This document shows, piece after piece, positions 24,912 to 33,675 of a DNA stretch of 64,000 nucleotides (position 1 is the first letter of the stretch; the number at the start of each line of letters is the position of its first letter). A program made the translations under genes and the position numbers. Below the pieces are notes generated by a model. The model was not told the origin of the DNA. It did not search any database and worked only from the letters and a program-made list of their open reading frames with translations. The stretch is taken from contig JBNPWE010000005.1 in assembly GCA_050433985.1 (NCBI GenBank), positions 124,001 to 188,000 of the forward strand, written 5' to 3'. Origin of the DNA: JACIYW01 sp014359745 (GTDB lineage: Bacteria > Pseudomonadota > Alphaproteobacteria > Rhodobacterales > Rhodobacteraceae).

Positions 24912-26462
24912 ATGACCGAAGGAATTTTTGCGGGTGGCGGCGGGGTGGATTACACCGAACCGCAATATCTGTTGCTTCGGCAGGGCAATCGCCACGGCCT
25001 GATCGCCGGGGCCACGGGCACCGGCAAGACCGTGACCCTGCAAATCCTGGCCGAGGGCTTTTCGGCGGCCGGGGTGCCGGTGTTCCTGTCGGATGTAAAG
25101 GGCGATGTGGCGGGCCTTGCCCTGCCGGGATCGGCCGAGGCCAGGCCACACGCCGCCTTTCAGGCCCGCGCCGGGCAGATCGGCTATGACGACTATGCCT
25201 ACCGCGCGCCGCCGGTCCTGTTCTGGGATCTGTTCGGGCAGTCGGGCCACCCGATCCGCACCACCGTCGCCGAAATGGGGCCGGTGCTTTTGTCACGGAT
25301 GCTGGAGCTGACCGAAGCACAGGAAGGGGTGATCAACATCGCGTTCCGGCTTGCCGATGATCAGGGGCTGCCGCTGCTTGATCTGGCCGATCTGCAAGCC
25401 ATGCTTGCCTGGATCGCCGAGAACGCGCGCGACCTTTCGGCGCGTTACGGCACGGTGGCGACAAATTCGGTGGGCGCGATCCAGCGCCGGCTGCTGGTGC
25501 TGGAAAATCAGGGCGGCACGCAGCTTTTCGGCGAACCCGCGCTTGATCTGGCCGATCTGATGACGGTCGATGCCGCGGGGCAGGGCCGCGTCTCTATCCT
25601 GGCGGCCGACCGTCTGATGGCGACGCCCCGGCTTTACGCCACATTCCTGCTCTGGCTTCTGTCGGAACTGTTCGAGGAACTGCCAGAGGTCGGCAACCCC
25701 GACAAGCCGCGCCTGGTGTTCTTTTTCGACGAGGCGCATCTTTTGTTCAACGACGCCCCGCACGCGCTGGTGGCCAAGGTCGAACAGGTGGCGCGGCTGA
25801 TCCGGTCCAAGGGGGTCGGGGTTTATTTTGTCACGCAAAACCCCGATGACATCCCCGAAAACGTCCTGGGCCAGTTGGGCAACCGCGTGCAGCACGCGTT
25901 GCGCGCCTTCACCGCCCGCGACCGCCGCGCCCTGAGACTCGCCGCCGAGACCTATCGCGAAAACCCGCGCTTTTCCACCGAAGACGCGATCCGCGATGTC
26001 GGCACCGGCGAGGCCGTCACCTCTTTTCTCGACGCAAAGGGCGTGCCGGGCGTGGTCGAACGCACCCTGATCCGCCCGCCCGCCACCCATATGGGCCCGA
26101 TCCCCGAAGACGCGCGCGCCCGCCTGATCGCCGCCTCGCCCCTGGCCGGAAAATACGACACGCCGATTGACCGGGATTCGGCGCGCGAACGCCTTGCCAG
26201 ACGCGCCGAACAGGCGGCAAAAGAAGCAGCGCAAACGGATGAAACCGCCGACCAGTCGCCCGAGGTGCGCGAATACCAGAACGCCCGGCGCTATGGCAGC
26301 AGCGTAGGTCACGCCACCGCCAAGGCCACAAGGCCCGCGCGCGCGTCGCGCGGCGACAGCGTGGCCGAGGCTTTCGCGAAATCCTTTGCCCGCCAGATCG
26401 GAACCCGGTCGGGAAGGGCGCTGGTGCGCGGCATCCTGGGCGGGCTGTTCCGGGGCCGATAG
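24912..26462 (+). CDS. HerA-like helicase/ATPase, DUF853 family
   Basis: 516 residues from ATG 24912 (GGAAGG upstream; the in-frame ATG at 24879 is not supported). FtsK/HerA-type P-loop: Walker A GATGTGKT at 33-40, Walker B LVFFFDEAHLLF, then YFVTQNPDDIP and a conserved RVQHALRAFTARDRRAL segment. The DUF853 family (YjgR of E. coli) is a soluble, probably hexameric ATPase of undefined role. The C-terminal tail is basic and Ala-rich. No nurA partner is nearby, so the archaeal-type HerA-NurA complex is not implied. Its last codons lie in a 15-bp tandem repeat that continues past the stop. Confidence 0.9.
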   Translation: MTEGIFAGGGGVDYTEPQYLLLRQGNRHGLIAGATGTGKTVTLQILAEGFSAAGVPVFLSDVKGDVAGLALPGSAEARPHAAFQARAGQIGYDDYAYRAPPVLFWDLFGQSGHPIRTTVAEMGPVLLSRMLELTEAQEGVINIAFRLADDQGLPLLDLADLQAMLAWIAENARDLSARYGTVATNSVGAIQRRLLVLENQGGTQLFGEPALDLADLMTVDAAGQGRVSILAADRLMATPRLYATFLLWLLSELFEELPEVGNPDKPRLVFFFDEAHLLFNDAPHALVAKVEQVARLIRSKGVGVYFVTQNPDDIPENVLGQLGNRVQHALRAFTARDRRALRLAAETYRENPRFSTEDAIRDVGTGEAVTSFLDAKGVPGVVERTLIRPPATHMGPIPEDARARLIAASPLAGKYDTPIDRDSARERLARRAEQAAKEAAQTDETADQSPEVREYQNARRYGSSVGHATAKATRPARASRGDSVAEAFAKSFARQIGTRSGRALVRGILGGLFRGR

Positions 26463-26511
26463 ATCGGGGGCCGGTAGCCCTGGGGCCGACAGCTCGGGGG
26501 CCGACAGGCGC
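26452..26511. repeat. Four tandem 15-bp units across the HerA-like gene stop
   Basis: Units start at 26452, 26467, 26482 and 26497; the core of each is ggggccgRtagNNcN or ggggccgacagNNcN. The first unit contains the TAG stop codon of the HerA-like gene, and the array nearly fills the gap to the convergent Nudix gene. Confidence 0.8.
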
Positions 26512-26520
26512 CGCTCCGGG

Positions 26521-26994
26521 TCAGGTCCGGGGGGTGAAACCGGCCAGCAACGCCTGCAATTGCGGCTCGTGCACTTTCAACGCGGCCTTTTGTGGGCGGA
26601 ACCACTTGCGGGTGCGTTGGCCTTTTTCGGGAAAGTCATTCAGCAACCGCTTGACCCTGATCGCGAAAACCGTCACGCGGCAGGGCTGCACGGTGGTATC
26701 GGCCAGACGTTTGTCATAGTCGAAACACCCCAAGGGATCGGGATCGACGATGCCTTCCACCCCGGCCTCTTCAAAGGCCTCGCGCGCGGCGGCCTCATGC
26801 GGTTGCAGCCCGTATATCGGCCAGCCCTTGGGCAGAACCCAGCGCCCGGTGTCGCGGCTGGAAACCAGCAGCACCGCGACCTTGCCCTTGACGGCACGGT
26901 GGCACAGCGCCGCATATTGCGGCGCCGGCGCCGGCGCCGACGCATGGCCGCGATCGGGTTGCGTCGCGGTCTGGGATGGGCCAAGGAACGACAT
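26521..26994 (-). CDS. Nudix hydrolase
   Basis: 157 residues from ATG 26994. The Nudix box is clear: GWPIYGLQPHEAAAREAFEEAGVEG follows the G(x5)E(x7)REUxEExGU pattern except that Leu-Gln replace the usual Gly-Glu early in the box, as in the diphosphoinositol polyphosphate/diadenosine polyphosphate subgroup, where WVLPKGWP precedes the box. WVLPKGWP is present here. It probably hydrolyses diadenosine polyphosphates or related substrates. The N-terminus is a short Ala/Pro-rich extension. Convergent with the HerA-like gene. Confidence 0.88.
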   Translation of the reverse strand: MSFLGPSQTATQPDRGHASAPAPAPQYAALCHRAVKGKVAVLLVSSRDTGRWVLPKGWPIYGLQPHEAAAREAFEEAGVEGIVDPDPLGCFDYDKRLADTTVQPCRVTVFAIRVKRLLNDFPEKGQRTRKWFRPQKAALKVHEPQLQALLAGFTPRT

Positions 26995-27040
26995 GGTGAT
27001 GGATCCTTCGGTGCCTTTCGGCAATTGATATGTCAAACTA

Positions 27041-27178
27041 TCACATTTGCCGTGCACCTGCCAGTAGGGCAACCATGGCCAGCGACCACCAGATAAAGGG
27101 TCGCCCCAGCAATGCAATTCCCAGCAGTGCAAACATGGTCAGGATGATCCCGGCCCAGCCCCCCGGGGGCGCGCACAC
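27041..27178 (-). CDS. Possible small membrane protein
   Basis: A short frame beginning 20 bp after the rsmA stop. From GTG 27178 it encodes 45 residues, from ATG 27136 31 residues. The sequence is strongly hydrophobic with two candidate membrane segments (GWAGIILTMFALLGIALLG and FIWWSLAMVALLAGA) joined by an RP turn, and ends ARQM. Composition and the same-strand position support a real gene; the lack of a clear Shine-Dalgarno argues against. No family recognised. Confidence 0.4.
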   Translation of the reverse strand: MCAPPGGWAGIILTMFALLGIALLGRPFIWWSLAMVALLAGARQM

Positions 27179-27197
27179 GCGCGCCGGTCAAGGGAAT

Positions 27198-28061
27198 TCA
27201 TCCGTCTGACGGAAATCCGCGCTCACCGCCAAGCTGGCGCGCCAGCGCACAAAACCCCTCAAGCGAGACGGTTTCGGCCCGGTCGGTGGGCGTCAGCCCC
27301 GCCGCGCGCAGATGCGTCTCGATATCGGGGGCCAGCCCGCGCAACGCCGATCGCAGCATCTTGCGCCGCTGGTTGAACGCCGCCGCCACTACCCGCGACA
27401 GCACCGCCGCATCGGCGGGATAGCGCGGCGCGTCCAGCCGCGTCAGATGCACGACGGCGGAATGCACCTTGGGCGCGGGCACAAAGGCCTCGGGCGGCAG
27501 CGTCAGCACGATGCGCGCATCGCAGCGCCATTGCGCCAGCAACGCCAGCCGCCCATAGGCCTTGCCGCCCGGCTTTGCCACGATCCTGTCCGCCACCTCG
27601 CGCTGAAACATCAGTGTCAGGCTTTCCCAGAACGGCGGCCATTCGTCCGGCGTCAGCCAGCGCACCAGCAATTCCGTTCCCACGTTATAGGGCAGGTTGG
27701 CCACCACCTTGACCGGCCCGCGCAAATGCGCCCCCGCGTCAAAGTTCAGCGCGTCGCCCTCGATCACCTCCAGACGCCCCGGACAGGCCCCGGCAATCTC
27801 GGCCAGGGCAGGCAGGCAGCGCGGATCCTTTTCAACCACCACAACCCGCCGCGCCCCCATCGCCAGCAATCCGCGCGTCAGCCCGCCGGGGCCGGGGCCC
27901 ACCTCAAGCACATCACAGCCACGCAGATCGCCCGCCGCCCGCGCAATCCGCGCCGTCAGATTGAGGTCCAGCAGAAAATTCTGCCCCAGCCGTTTTTGCG
28001 CGACCAGCCCATGCGCGCGGATCACCTCGCTCAGCGGCGGCAGGGCGTCGATCGCACTCAC
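27198..28061 (-). CDS. rsmA: 16S rRNA (adenine(1518)-N(6)/adenine(1519)-N(6))-dimethyltransferase RsmA
   Basis: Dimethylates two adjacent adenines in the 3'-terminal helix of 16S rRNA during 30S maturation. SAM-dependent Rossmann fold: QKRLGQNFLLD at the N-terminus, VLEVGPGPGGLT (SAM loop), and VVANLPYNVGT (catalytic NLPY). 287 residues is normal. The start is GTG 28061, overlapping the pdxA stop as GTGA, so it is coupled to pdxA, as in the classic surA-pdxA-rsmA order. Confidence 0.96.
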   Translation of the reverse strand: MSAIDALPPLSEVIRAHGLVAQKRLGQNFLLDLNLTARIARAAGDLRGCDVLEVGPGPGGLTRGLLAMGARRVVVVEKDPRCLPALAEIAGACPGRLEVIEGDALNFDAGAHLRGPVKVVANLPYNVGTELLVRWLTPDEWPPFWESLTLMFQREVADRIVAKPGGKAYGRLALLAQWRCDARIVLTLPPEAFVPAPKVHSAVVHLTRLDAPRYPADAAVLSRVVAAAFNQRRKMLRSALRGLAPDIETHLRAAGLTPTDRAETVSLEGFCALARQLGGERGFPSDG

Positions 28062-29083
28062 TGACCCTGGCCATTCATCTTGGCGAAAATACTCCCGCCG
28101 GAGGCGTCCGCACCCGCCCGCAGGCGCGCCATCCGGTCGGCCAGCCGCAGCGCCGCAATCAATGAGGCCGCATTCGCCACCCCGCGCCCGGCAATGTCGA
28201 ACGCGGTGCCATGGTCGGGCGAGGTGCGCACGAAGGGCAGGCCCAGCGTCACATTCACCCCGCCGTCGAAATCCAGCGTCTTGATCGGGATCAGCGCCTG
28301 GTCGTGATACATGCAGATCGCCACATCATAGCGTGCCCGCGCCGCCGGGTGAAACATCGTATCTGCCGACAGCGGCCCCGCGATATCCATCCCCTCGGTG
28401 CGCAGCGCATCCAGAACCGGGGCGATCAGGGTGATTTCCTCGGTCCCCATCGCCCCACCTTCGCCGCCGTGCGGATTAAGCCCGGCCACCGCCAGGCGCG
28501 GCGCCGCAAGCCCGAAATCGCGCCGCAGCCCCGCATCGGTGATCCGGATGGTATCGCGCAGCAGGTCCGCCGTCAGCGCGCCGGGCACATCGGCAAGCGC
28601 GATATGGATCGTCACCGGCACCACCCGCAACAGATCCGAGGCCAGCATCATCACCACCCGGTCCACACCGGCCAGCGCCGCCAGATATTCGGTGTGGCCC
28701 GGATAGGCAAAGCCCGCGCCGTCCTTCACCGCCTTCTTGTGGATCGGGTTGGTCACCAACCCCGACGCATGCCCGCCCTGCACCAGATCGACACCGCGCG
28801 CGATCGCGGAAATCACCCCGGCGGCATTGGCGGGATCGGCCCGGCCGGGCGTTGCCGCGCCCGCAAACCGGTGTGCCAGCACCGGCAGGGCGCGCGCGCT
28901 GACCCCTGCCGCCTGACCGGGCGCATCGATCACCTCGAACACCGCCCCTTGGGGCAGGTGGCGCGGGTCGCCGATCAGAAAGAACGGCAGATCCGCCCCC
29001 AGCGCCTGCCACGCCTTGACCGCGATTTCGGGGCCGATGCCCGCAGGTTCCCCGCAGGTCAGCGCCAGGGTGCGCGCGGTCAT
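28058..29083 (-). CDS. pdxA: 4-hydroxythreonine-4-phosphate dehydrogenase PdxA
   Basis: NAD- and metal-dependent oxidation of 4-phosphohydroxy-L-threonine in the DXP-dependent pyridoxal 5'-phosphate pathway. 341 residues from ATG 29083, which overlaps the surA stop (ATGA). Motifs: TCGEPAGIGPEI at the N-terminus, VTNPIHKKA, GHTEYLA (metal His), MYHDQALIPIK and TSPDHGTAFDIAG (metal-binding His). The last residues, ASGGSIFAKM, are encoded by the dispersed gene-end motif (copy at 28074-28094). Confidence 0.96.
   Translation of the reverse strand: MTARTLALTCGEPAGIGPEIAVKAWQALGADLPFFLIGDPRHLPQGAVFEVIDAPGQAAGVSARALPVLAHRFAGAATPGRADPANAAGVISAIARGVDLVQGGHASGLVTNPIHKKAVKDGAGFAYPGHTEYLAALAGVDRVVMMLASDLLRVVPVTIHIALADVPGALTADLLRDTIRITDAGLRRDFGLAAPRLAVAGLNPHGGEGGAMGTEEITLIAPVLDALRTEGMDIAGPLSADTMFHPAARARYDVAICMYHDQALIPIKTLDFDGGVNVTLGLPFVRTSPDHGTAFDIAGRGVANAASLIAALRLADRMARLRAGADASGGSIFAKMNGQGQ
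28074..28094. repeat. Dispersed gene-end motif, copy B (inside the pdxA 3' end)
   Basis: TTCATCTTGGC, GA, AAATACTC on the plus strand; read on the minus strand it encodes part of the PdxA C-terminus. Same motif as at 612-632 and 37365-37383. Confidence 0.55.
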
Positions 29084-30324
29084 GGAAAGCGGATGAAGGC
29101 GTCGGCGCGCAGTTCCTGCAAGAAGCCATCCGCAAAGGAATTCAGCCGCTGGTTGGTCAGCCGTTGGCGCACCTGATCGCGCGACGGGCTTTCCTCCTGT
29201 TGTGCCGTGCGCCCGCACAGCATCAGGAACACCCGCGAGGATCCGTTGACCAAGCGGGTCGATACCTCGTTTTCATCAAGCTTGGCCAGTTCGGTGGCGA
29301 TATCCTTGGGCACCTCGTCGATGGGGTGGGTTTCGATCTGCAAACGTTCCTCGGGCAGGCCCTTGGCGACACCATAAAGATCGTCGCAGGTGTCCACCCT
29401 GGCGCGCAGCTTGTCGGCGGCCTCGATCCTGGCGTCGGGCATGAAGAACCGCGCGTATTCCACGCTGACATTCTGCGCGGCGGGGTTTTCCAGCACCTCG
29501 ATCGCGCGCAACTGAAACAGCAACAGCGCGTTGGGGATCGAAAGCGGCTCGGTGACCTGGCCGGGCGACAGGGCAAGGATCTGGCTGGCGAAAGCCTCGG
29601 GCAGGTTGGTCAGCGGCAACCAGTCAAGCTTGCCGCCGTTTTCGCGGGTCGGGGAAACCGATGCCTGCCGCGCGGCTTCGGAAAATTCCTCGATGCTGCG
29701 GATCTTGCTGATCCGTTCGGCGATGGGGCGGGTGCGGTCTATATATTCGTCGGTTGCGGGCAGGATGATTTCCGACAAAAGCACCCGCACCGCCCCGCTT
29801 TGCGAGGAAAGCGCCAGTGCCCGATCCACCTCGGCGTCAGACACCTGCGCGCGCGATCCGAACCGCACGCGGATCACCTCGCGCCAGACCATGCCGGCCT
29901 TGACGAAATCGCGGAAGGTTTCGCGCGAAACGCCCTGTTCGGCCATGCGCGCCACGAACGCATCGACGGTTTCGTTGTTGCGCGCGGCGAATTCGGCCAT
30001 TCCCCCCTGCAAACCGGCCTCGGTGACCTTGATGCCCTGGGCCGTACCCTGGTCCAGGCGCAGGCGGTCTTCGATCAATTGGTCGATCGCCATGGCGGTC
30101 AGATCGCCGGGCGAGTTGAACGCCTTGAGCATCGCGGCGCGCTGCTCTACCTCGTAATTGGTCACGACGCTGTTGTTGATCATCACGCGCGGGGCAAACA
30201 GCCCCCCTTCGGCCGCCGAAACGGCCGAAAGCGGCAGCAACGTCAACGCAAGGCCGATGCCAAGCATCCGCAGGCTGGGAAGGATCAGGCTGGCAAGGAT
30301 GGTGTGGGGCATCACAGGTTTCAT
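29080..30324 (-). CDS. surA: Periplasmic chaperone/peptidyl-prolyl isomerase SurA
   Basis: Escorts outer-membrane beta-barrel proteins such as LptD across the periplasm. 414 residues from ATG 30324, with a signal peptide (about 1-38, ending AVSAA). The SurA N-terminal core begins APRVMINNSVVTNYEVEQRAAML. A parvulin-type domain lies in the middle (VRVLLSEIILPATDE...GGKLDWLPLTNLPEAFASQI...GQVTEPLSIPNALLLFQL). The C-terminal half is diverged, as usual in alphaproteobacteria. Alternative starts at 30312 and downstream ATGs are possible. It lies between lptD and pdxA, the conserved order. Confidence 0.92.
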   Translation of the reverse strand: MKPVMPHTILASLILPSLRMLGIGLALTLLPLSAVSAAEGGLFAPRVMINNSVVTNYEVEQRAAMLKAFNSPGDLTAMAIDQLIEDRLRLDQGTAQGIKVTEAGLQGGMAEFAARNNETVDAFVARMAEQGVSRETFRDFVKAGMVWREVIRVRFGSRAQVSDAEVDRALALSSQSGAVRVLLSEIILPATDEYIDRTRPIAERISKIRSIEEFSEAARQASVSPTRENGGKLDWLPLTNLPEAFASQILALSPGQVTEPLSIPNALLLFQLRAIEVLENPAAQNVSVEYARFFMPDARIEAADKLRARVDTCDDLYGVAKGLPEERLQIETHPIDEVPKDIATELAKLDENEVSTRLVNGSSRVFLMLCGRTAQQEESPSRDQVRQRLTNQRLNSFADGFLQELRADAFIRFP

Positions 30325-30384
30325 CAGGTGGGTCCGTTCAGGTCTGTGTCGTTGGTTGGTCTTCGGGGCGGCCATCCCCTGCCG

Positions 30385-30449
30385 CAAAAGGCCACAGAAA
30401 AAGGCGACAGTCAAAGGCCACAGTCAAAGGTCACTGTCAAAGGCCACAG
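30385..30449. repeat. Five tandem 13-bp units across the lptD stop
   Basis: Units start at 30385, 30398, 30411, 30424 and 30437; consensus tcaaaggccacag with one to three changes in the outer ones. The rightmost unit holds the lptD stop codon; read on the minus strand the three rightmost units each supply a TGA, in three different frames. Confidence 0.85.
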
Positions 30450-32581
30450 CGCGATGGGCCGGGGGCGCGGTCGCTGCCGCCAAATCCGGCCAGCGATACC
30501 GAAATCGCGAAGTCGGTCGTCGGCCTGACATTATCCGAGGACGTGAACCGACGCGAGAGGGAAAGGTCAACCGTGGTGCAATCGTTGCGAAACTGTATGC
30601 CGACCCCGGCTCTTGTGGCTTCATCGGCCGAAAAATCATAGCGCCCCGTGGCCTTGCCCGTCCAGGTATCCGTAAAGCGATAGGCCGCATCGATGGCAAG
30701 TTCGCTGCTGCGGTCAAGGCGGTTTTCCGCCCGGTCGCGGCTGAGATAGACAAAGGTGGTCGCCAGATCGACGCGCCGACCCCGCCAGTCCAGCCGCAAT
30801 TCGTTCATCGCCAGCGACAAGGTGTCATCCAGCAGGGTGCGGTTGATCAGCGACAGGCCATCCTGCCCCTCGAACCGGACGGCGGCCAGCCAGTCCGACT
30901 GGCTGCCCGACAGGCCCGAGGCATTTGAAAACTGCGATTTCTGGGTAAAACGGAACACGCGGCCCACGGTCGTGCCTATCGACCAGCCCGCCGGATCGCG
31001 CCGGGTCCAGCCGATGCCGACATTGCTGCGCAGGCCGTCTTCGCGACGATCCACACCGGGATAGCGGGTAAGATCGAACAGGTTGCCCTCGTCGAATTCC
31101 ACCAGTTCGCTGTCTTCGTTGGGCACCTTGCCGTTGTTGGCCTCGGACCAGACAAGTTGCGCCACGGGTTCGATCACATGCGCAACGCCGGTCGCGGTGG
31201 TCTTGACAAACGGCCAGCGCAATTCGACGGCGGCGGCGGGGGTGATGCGGTTCACGCTGTGACCAAGGGTGTCGTCATCCTCGATCTGGTAATGTTCGGT
31301 CGACAGATCGCCCAGAAGCCCGGCCAGCATGCCGTTTGGCAAGGTCCAGTTGCGCCGCCAGTTCAGGCCGGTGGTCAGGCGCCCCACATCGCGCCCGTCC
31401 ACGACGGAATCGGCATCGGGCCCGTCAAAGCCAATGCTTGAGGGGCGTCGCAGGCCCAGCGCCTGGATGCGGAATTTCGCCTGCCCGCCGATCAAGGCCG
31501 GATCAAAGCGGTTTTCCCAAGATATGTCTGCCACCTGACGGGGCAGGGTGTCATTGTCTTCGCCCGCGCGCAGGGAATAGTAATGCAGCGCTTCGGCGTT
31601 GAAATACCGGTTGCGGCTGGTCCTGCTCAGCCCGATGCGCGATTCCAGGCGGTCATTGTCGGAAATGTCGTAATCCAGCAGGAAGGCGTCATCCGACACC
31701 GCCTCGATGTTGAAATCGAGCACGAAGTCGTTCTTCAGCCGGAACCGCCCCGCGCCAAAGACATAGCCGCGCGTGGTGTTCGGGTTAAGATCGTCGCGCG
31801 CCAGGGCGCCGTTGAATTCCATCTCGCCGTTTCTGAACGCCTGCCTATAGCGCAGTTCGACCGCCGTCGCGATGCCGGTGGTCACATAAGGGGTGATGGT
31901 GATGTCCTTGTCATCGCCGATCGGGATGAAATACGGCAGCTTGATGCCGGTGCCCAGAAGGCTGGTGGATTTGATCACCGGGATCAGAAAGCCCGGCGCG
32001 CGTTTCAGGGTGGGGTCGGGCATGCGCAGGCGCGGCAGATAGGCCACCGGCACGCCCGCCACGCGAAATTGCGCGTTGTCGAAATACAAAAGCCGCTTTT
32101 CCTGATCGTGGACCACCCGTGTCGAACGGATTTCCCAAAGCGGCGTCGGGTTGGCCTCGCAGATCTTGCACGACGAGGAAACGACCTTGTCAAGCTGGGT
32201 ATACCGCCCTTCGACGCGGGTGATCCGATTGGCGGCAAGCTGCAACTGCCGGTTCAGAACCAGGCGCGCGCCGTTCACGATACCGTCGCGCAGATCCGGC
32301 GCCAGATTGGCGGTGTCGCCCAGCATGGTCACATTAGACCCGTCGGTCAGCACGATCGGGCCGGTGATATCCAGCCGGTCGCCCCGTTGATCATAGATGA
32401 TCCGCGTGGCTTGCAGGCGCATGCCCTGATGCAGCACCTCTACATTGCCACTCGCGATCAGGCGGCTGTTGCCATCCACGCGCACGCGGTCGGCGATCAG
32501 CGTCGCAAAATCCTGCGCCCGCGCCGGGGCTGACAGGATCAGTGCCATCATGATCAGCCCGACAAGATGTCTGAGGGCCAT
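30437..32581 (-). CDS. lptD: LPS-assembly outer membrane protein LptD
   Basis: Outer-membrane beta-barrel that, with LptE, inserts LPS in the outer leaflet. 714 residues from ATG 32581, which overlaps the lptG stop by one base. Signal peptide about 1-22 (ending ARA-Q), then an OstA/LptA-like beta-jellyroll (DRVRVDGNSRLIASGNVEVLHQGMRL), the VSSSCKICEANPTPLWEIRSTRVVHDQE block with two cysteines, and a long barrel with alternating strands to the terminal SLAGFGG. The gene end is built from a 13-bp tandem repeat. Its neighbours lptF/lptG upstream and surA downstream fit one LPS-export operon. Confidence 0.95.
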   Translation of the reverse strand: MALRHLVGLIMMALILSAPARAQDFATLIADRVRVDGNSRLIASGNVEVLHQGMRLQATRIIYDQRGDRLDITGPIVLTDGSNVTMLGDTANLAPDLRDGIVNGARLVLNRQLQLAANRITRVEGRYTQLDKVVSSSCKICEANPTPLWEIRSTRVVHDQEKRLLYFDNAQFRVAGVPVAYLPRLRMPDPTLKRAPGFLIPVIKSTSLLGTGIKLPYFIPIGDDKDITITPYVTTGIATAVELRYRQAFRNGEMEFNGALARDDLNPNTTRGYVFGAGRFRLKNDFVLDFNIEAVSDDAFLLDYDISDNDRLESRIGLSRTSRNRYFNAEALHYYSLRAGEDNDTLPRQVADISWENRFDPALIGGQAKFRIQALGLRRPSSIGFDGPDADSVVDGRDVGRLTTGLNWRRNWTLPNGMLAGLLGDLSTEHYQIEDDDTLGHSVNRITPAAAVELRWPFVKTTATGVAHVIEPVAQLVWSEANNGKVPNEDSELVEFDEGNLFDLTRYPGVDRREDGLRSNVGIGWTRRDPAGWSIGTTVGRVFRFTQKSQFSNASGLSGSQSDWLAAVRFEGQDGLSLINRTLLDDTLSLAMNELRLDWRGRRVDLATTFVYLSRDRAENRLDRSSELAIDAAYRFTDTWTGKATGRYDFSADEATRAGVGIQFRNDCTTVDLSLSRRFTSSDNVRPTTDFAISVSLAGFGGSDRAPGPSRCGL

Positions 32582-33675
32582 CAGCCGTCCTCCAGGTTCA
32601 ACAACAGGCCAAAGCCCAGAAGCAGGGCCGCCACCGGCGGGCTCCATGCCGCAAGGACAACCGAGATCTGCCCGTTCTCGCCCAGCAATTGCGCGAAATT
32701 GCGCAAATAGTACACCCCGAATCCGGCCAGCATCGCCAGCATCACCATGCGCCCGGTCTGCCCAAGCCGGGTGTGGCGCATGGTAAACCCCGCCCCCAGC
32801 AGCACCATCGCCGCCATCATCAGCGGCAAGGCCAGTTCGCGCTGCAACCAGACCCGGTGCTTGCGCGCCGAAAACCCGGCATCGTTGAGCCGCGCGATGA
32901 AATCGGGCAATTCCCAGATCGGGATGGATGACGGCGCGCCGAAACTGTTGCGGATACTGTCGCCCGTCAATGTCGAGGGGCGCAAGAGTTCGGGCAGCAG
33001 TTGCGCGGTCAGTTCCGGGTTGGGCGCGGTCAGATCCCACAGCTTGGCGTCGCTCAGCCGCCAGGCGCCGGGTGTCAGAACCGCCTCGGCCGCCGCGATG
33101 CGGGTCAGCGGCGCGCCCGCGGCGCTGAAGATCACAAAGCTTACGTCATATAACCGGGTGCCATCGGGGTTGGTGCGGGTGCCGCGGATCACCGTTTGTT
33201 CCTGCCCGCCCCCGTCGCGCAGCCACAGCCCCTCGGCCCCGACCGACAGAATATGCTCGCCGCCCTGCTCGTAGCGGTTCGCGATCGCCTCGTAGCGGCG
33301 CGAAGTTCCCGCGACAATGGGGTTGAGCACGGCCACGGCAAGACTGCCGATCAGAAGCGCCGTGATCAACGGCGCCACCAGCAGCCGCAACGCCGATCGC
33401 CCCGCGGCACGCATCACCACCAGTTCGCTGGTGCGCGCCATGTTCAGAAACAGCGCCACCGTCGCAAGGATCATGATCAGCGGCAGGATCTGATGGATCG
33501 TCGTTGGTGCCTTAAGCGCGGCCAGCCCAAGGGCCTGTTGCAGGCCGACGCCTGCCTCACCGAAGCGGCGCAATTGCTCTACCATGTCGATCAGCAGGAT
33601 CAGCCCGTAAAATACCGCCAGCACCACCAGAAAACTCAGCGCGAACCGCCGCGCGATGTAAAAGCTCAACGTCAT
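32581..33675 (-). CDS. lptG: LPS export ABC transporter permease LptG
   Basis: Inner-membrane half of the LptB2FG transporter that extracts LPS and passes it to LptC and LptA. 364 residues from ATG 33675, coupled to lptF by an ATGA overlap. YjgP/YjgQ family layout: hydrophobic segments near 10-35, 60-80 and 100-120, a periplasmic beta-rich domain (about 125-265), then three more segments (PLMMAAMVLLGAGF, MVMLAMLAGFGVYYL, VVLAAWSPPVAALLLGFGLL). The ATPase lptB is not in this window. Confidence 0.95.
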   Translation of the reverse strand: MTLSFYIARRFALSFLVVLAVFYGLILLIDMVEQLRRFGEAGVGLQQALGLAALKAPTTIHQILPLIMILATVALFLNMARTSELVVMRAAGRSALRLLVAPLITALLIGSLAVAVLNPIVAGTSRRYEAIANRYEQGGEHILSVGAEGLWLRDGGGQEQTVIRGTRTNPDGTRLYDVSFVIFSAAGAPLTRIAAAEAVLTPGAWRLSDAKLWDLTAPNPELTAQLLPELLRPSTLTGDSIRNSFGAPSSIPIWELPDFIARLNDAGFSARKHRVWLQRELALPLMMAAMVLLGAGFTMRHTRLGQTGRMVMLAMLAGFGVYYLRNFAQLLGENGQISVVLAAWSPPVAALLLGFGLLLNLEDG

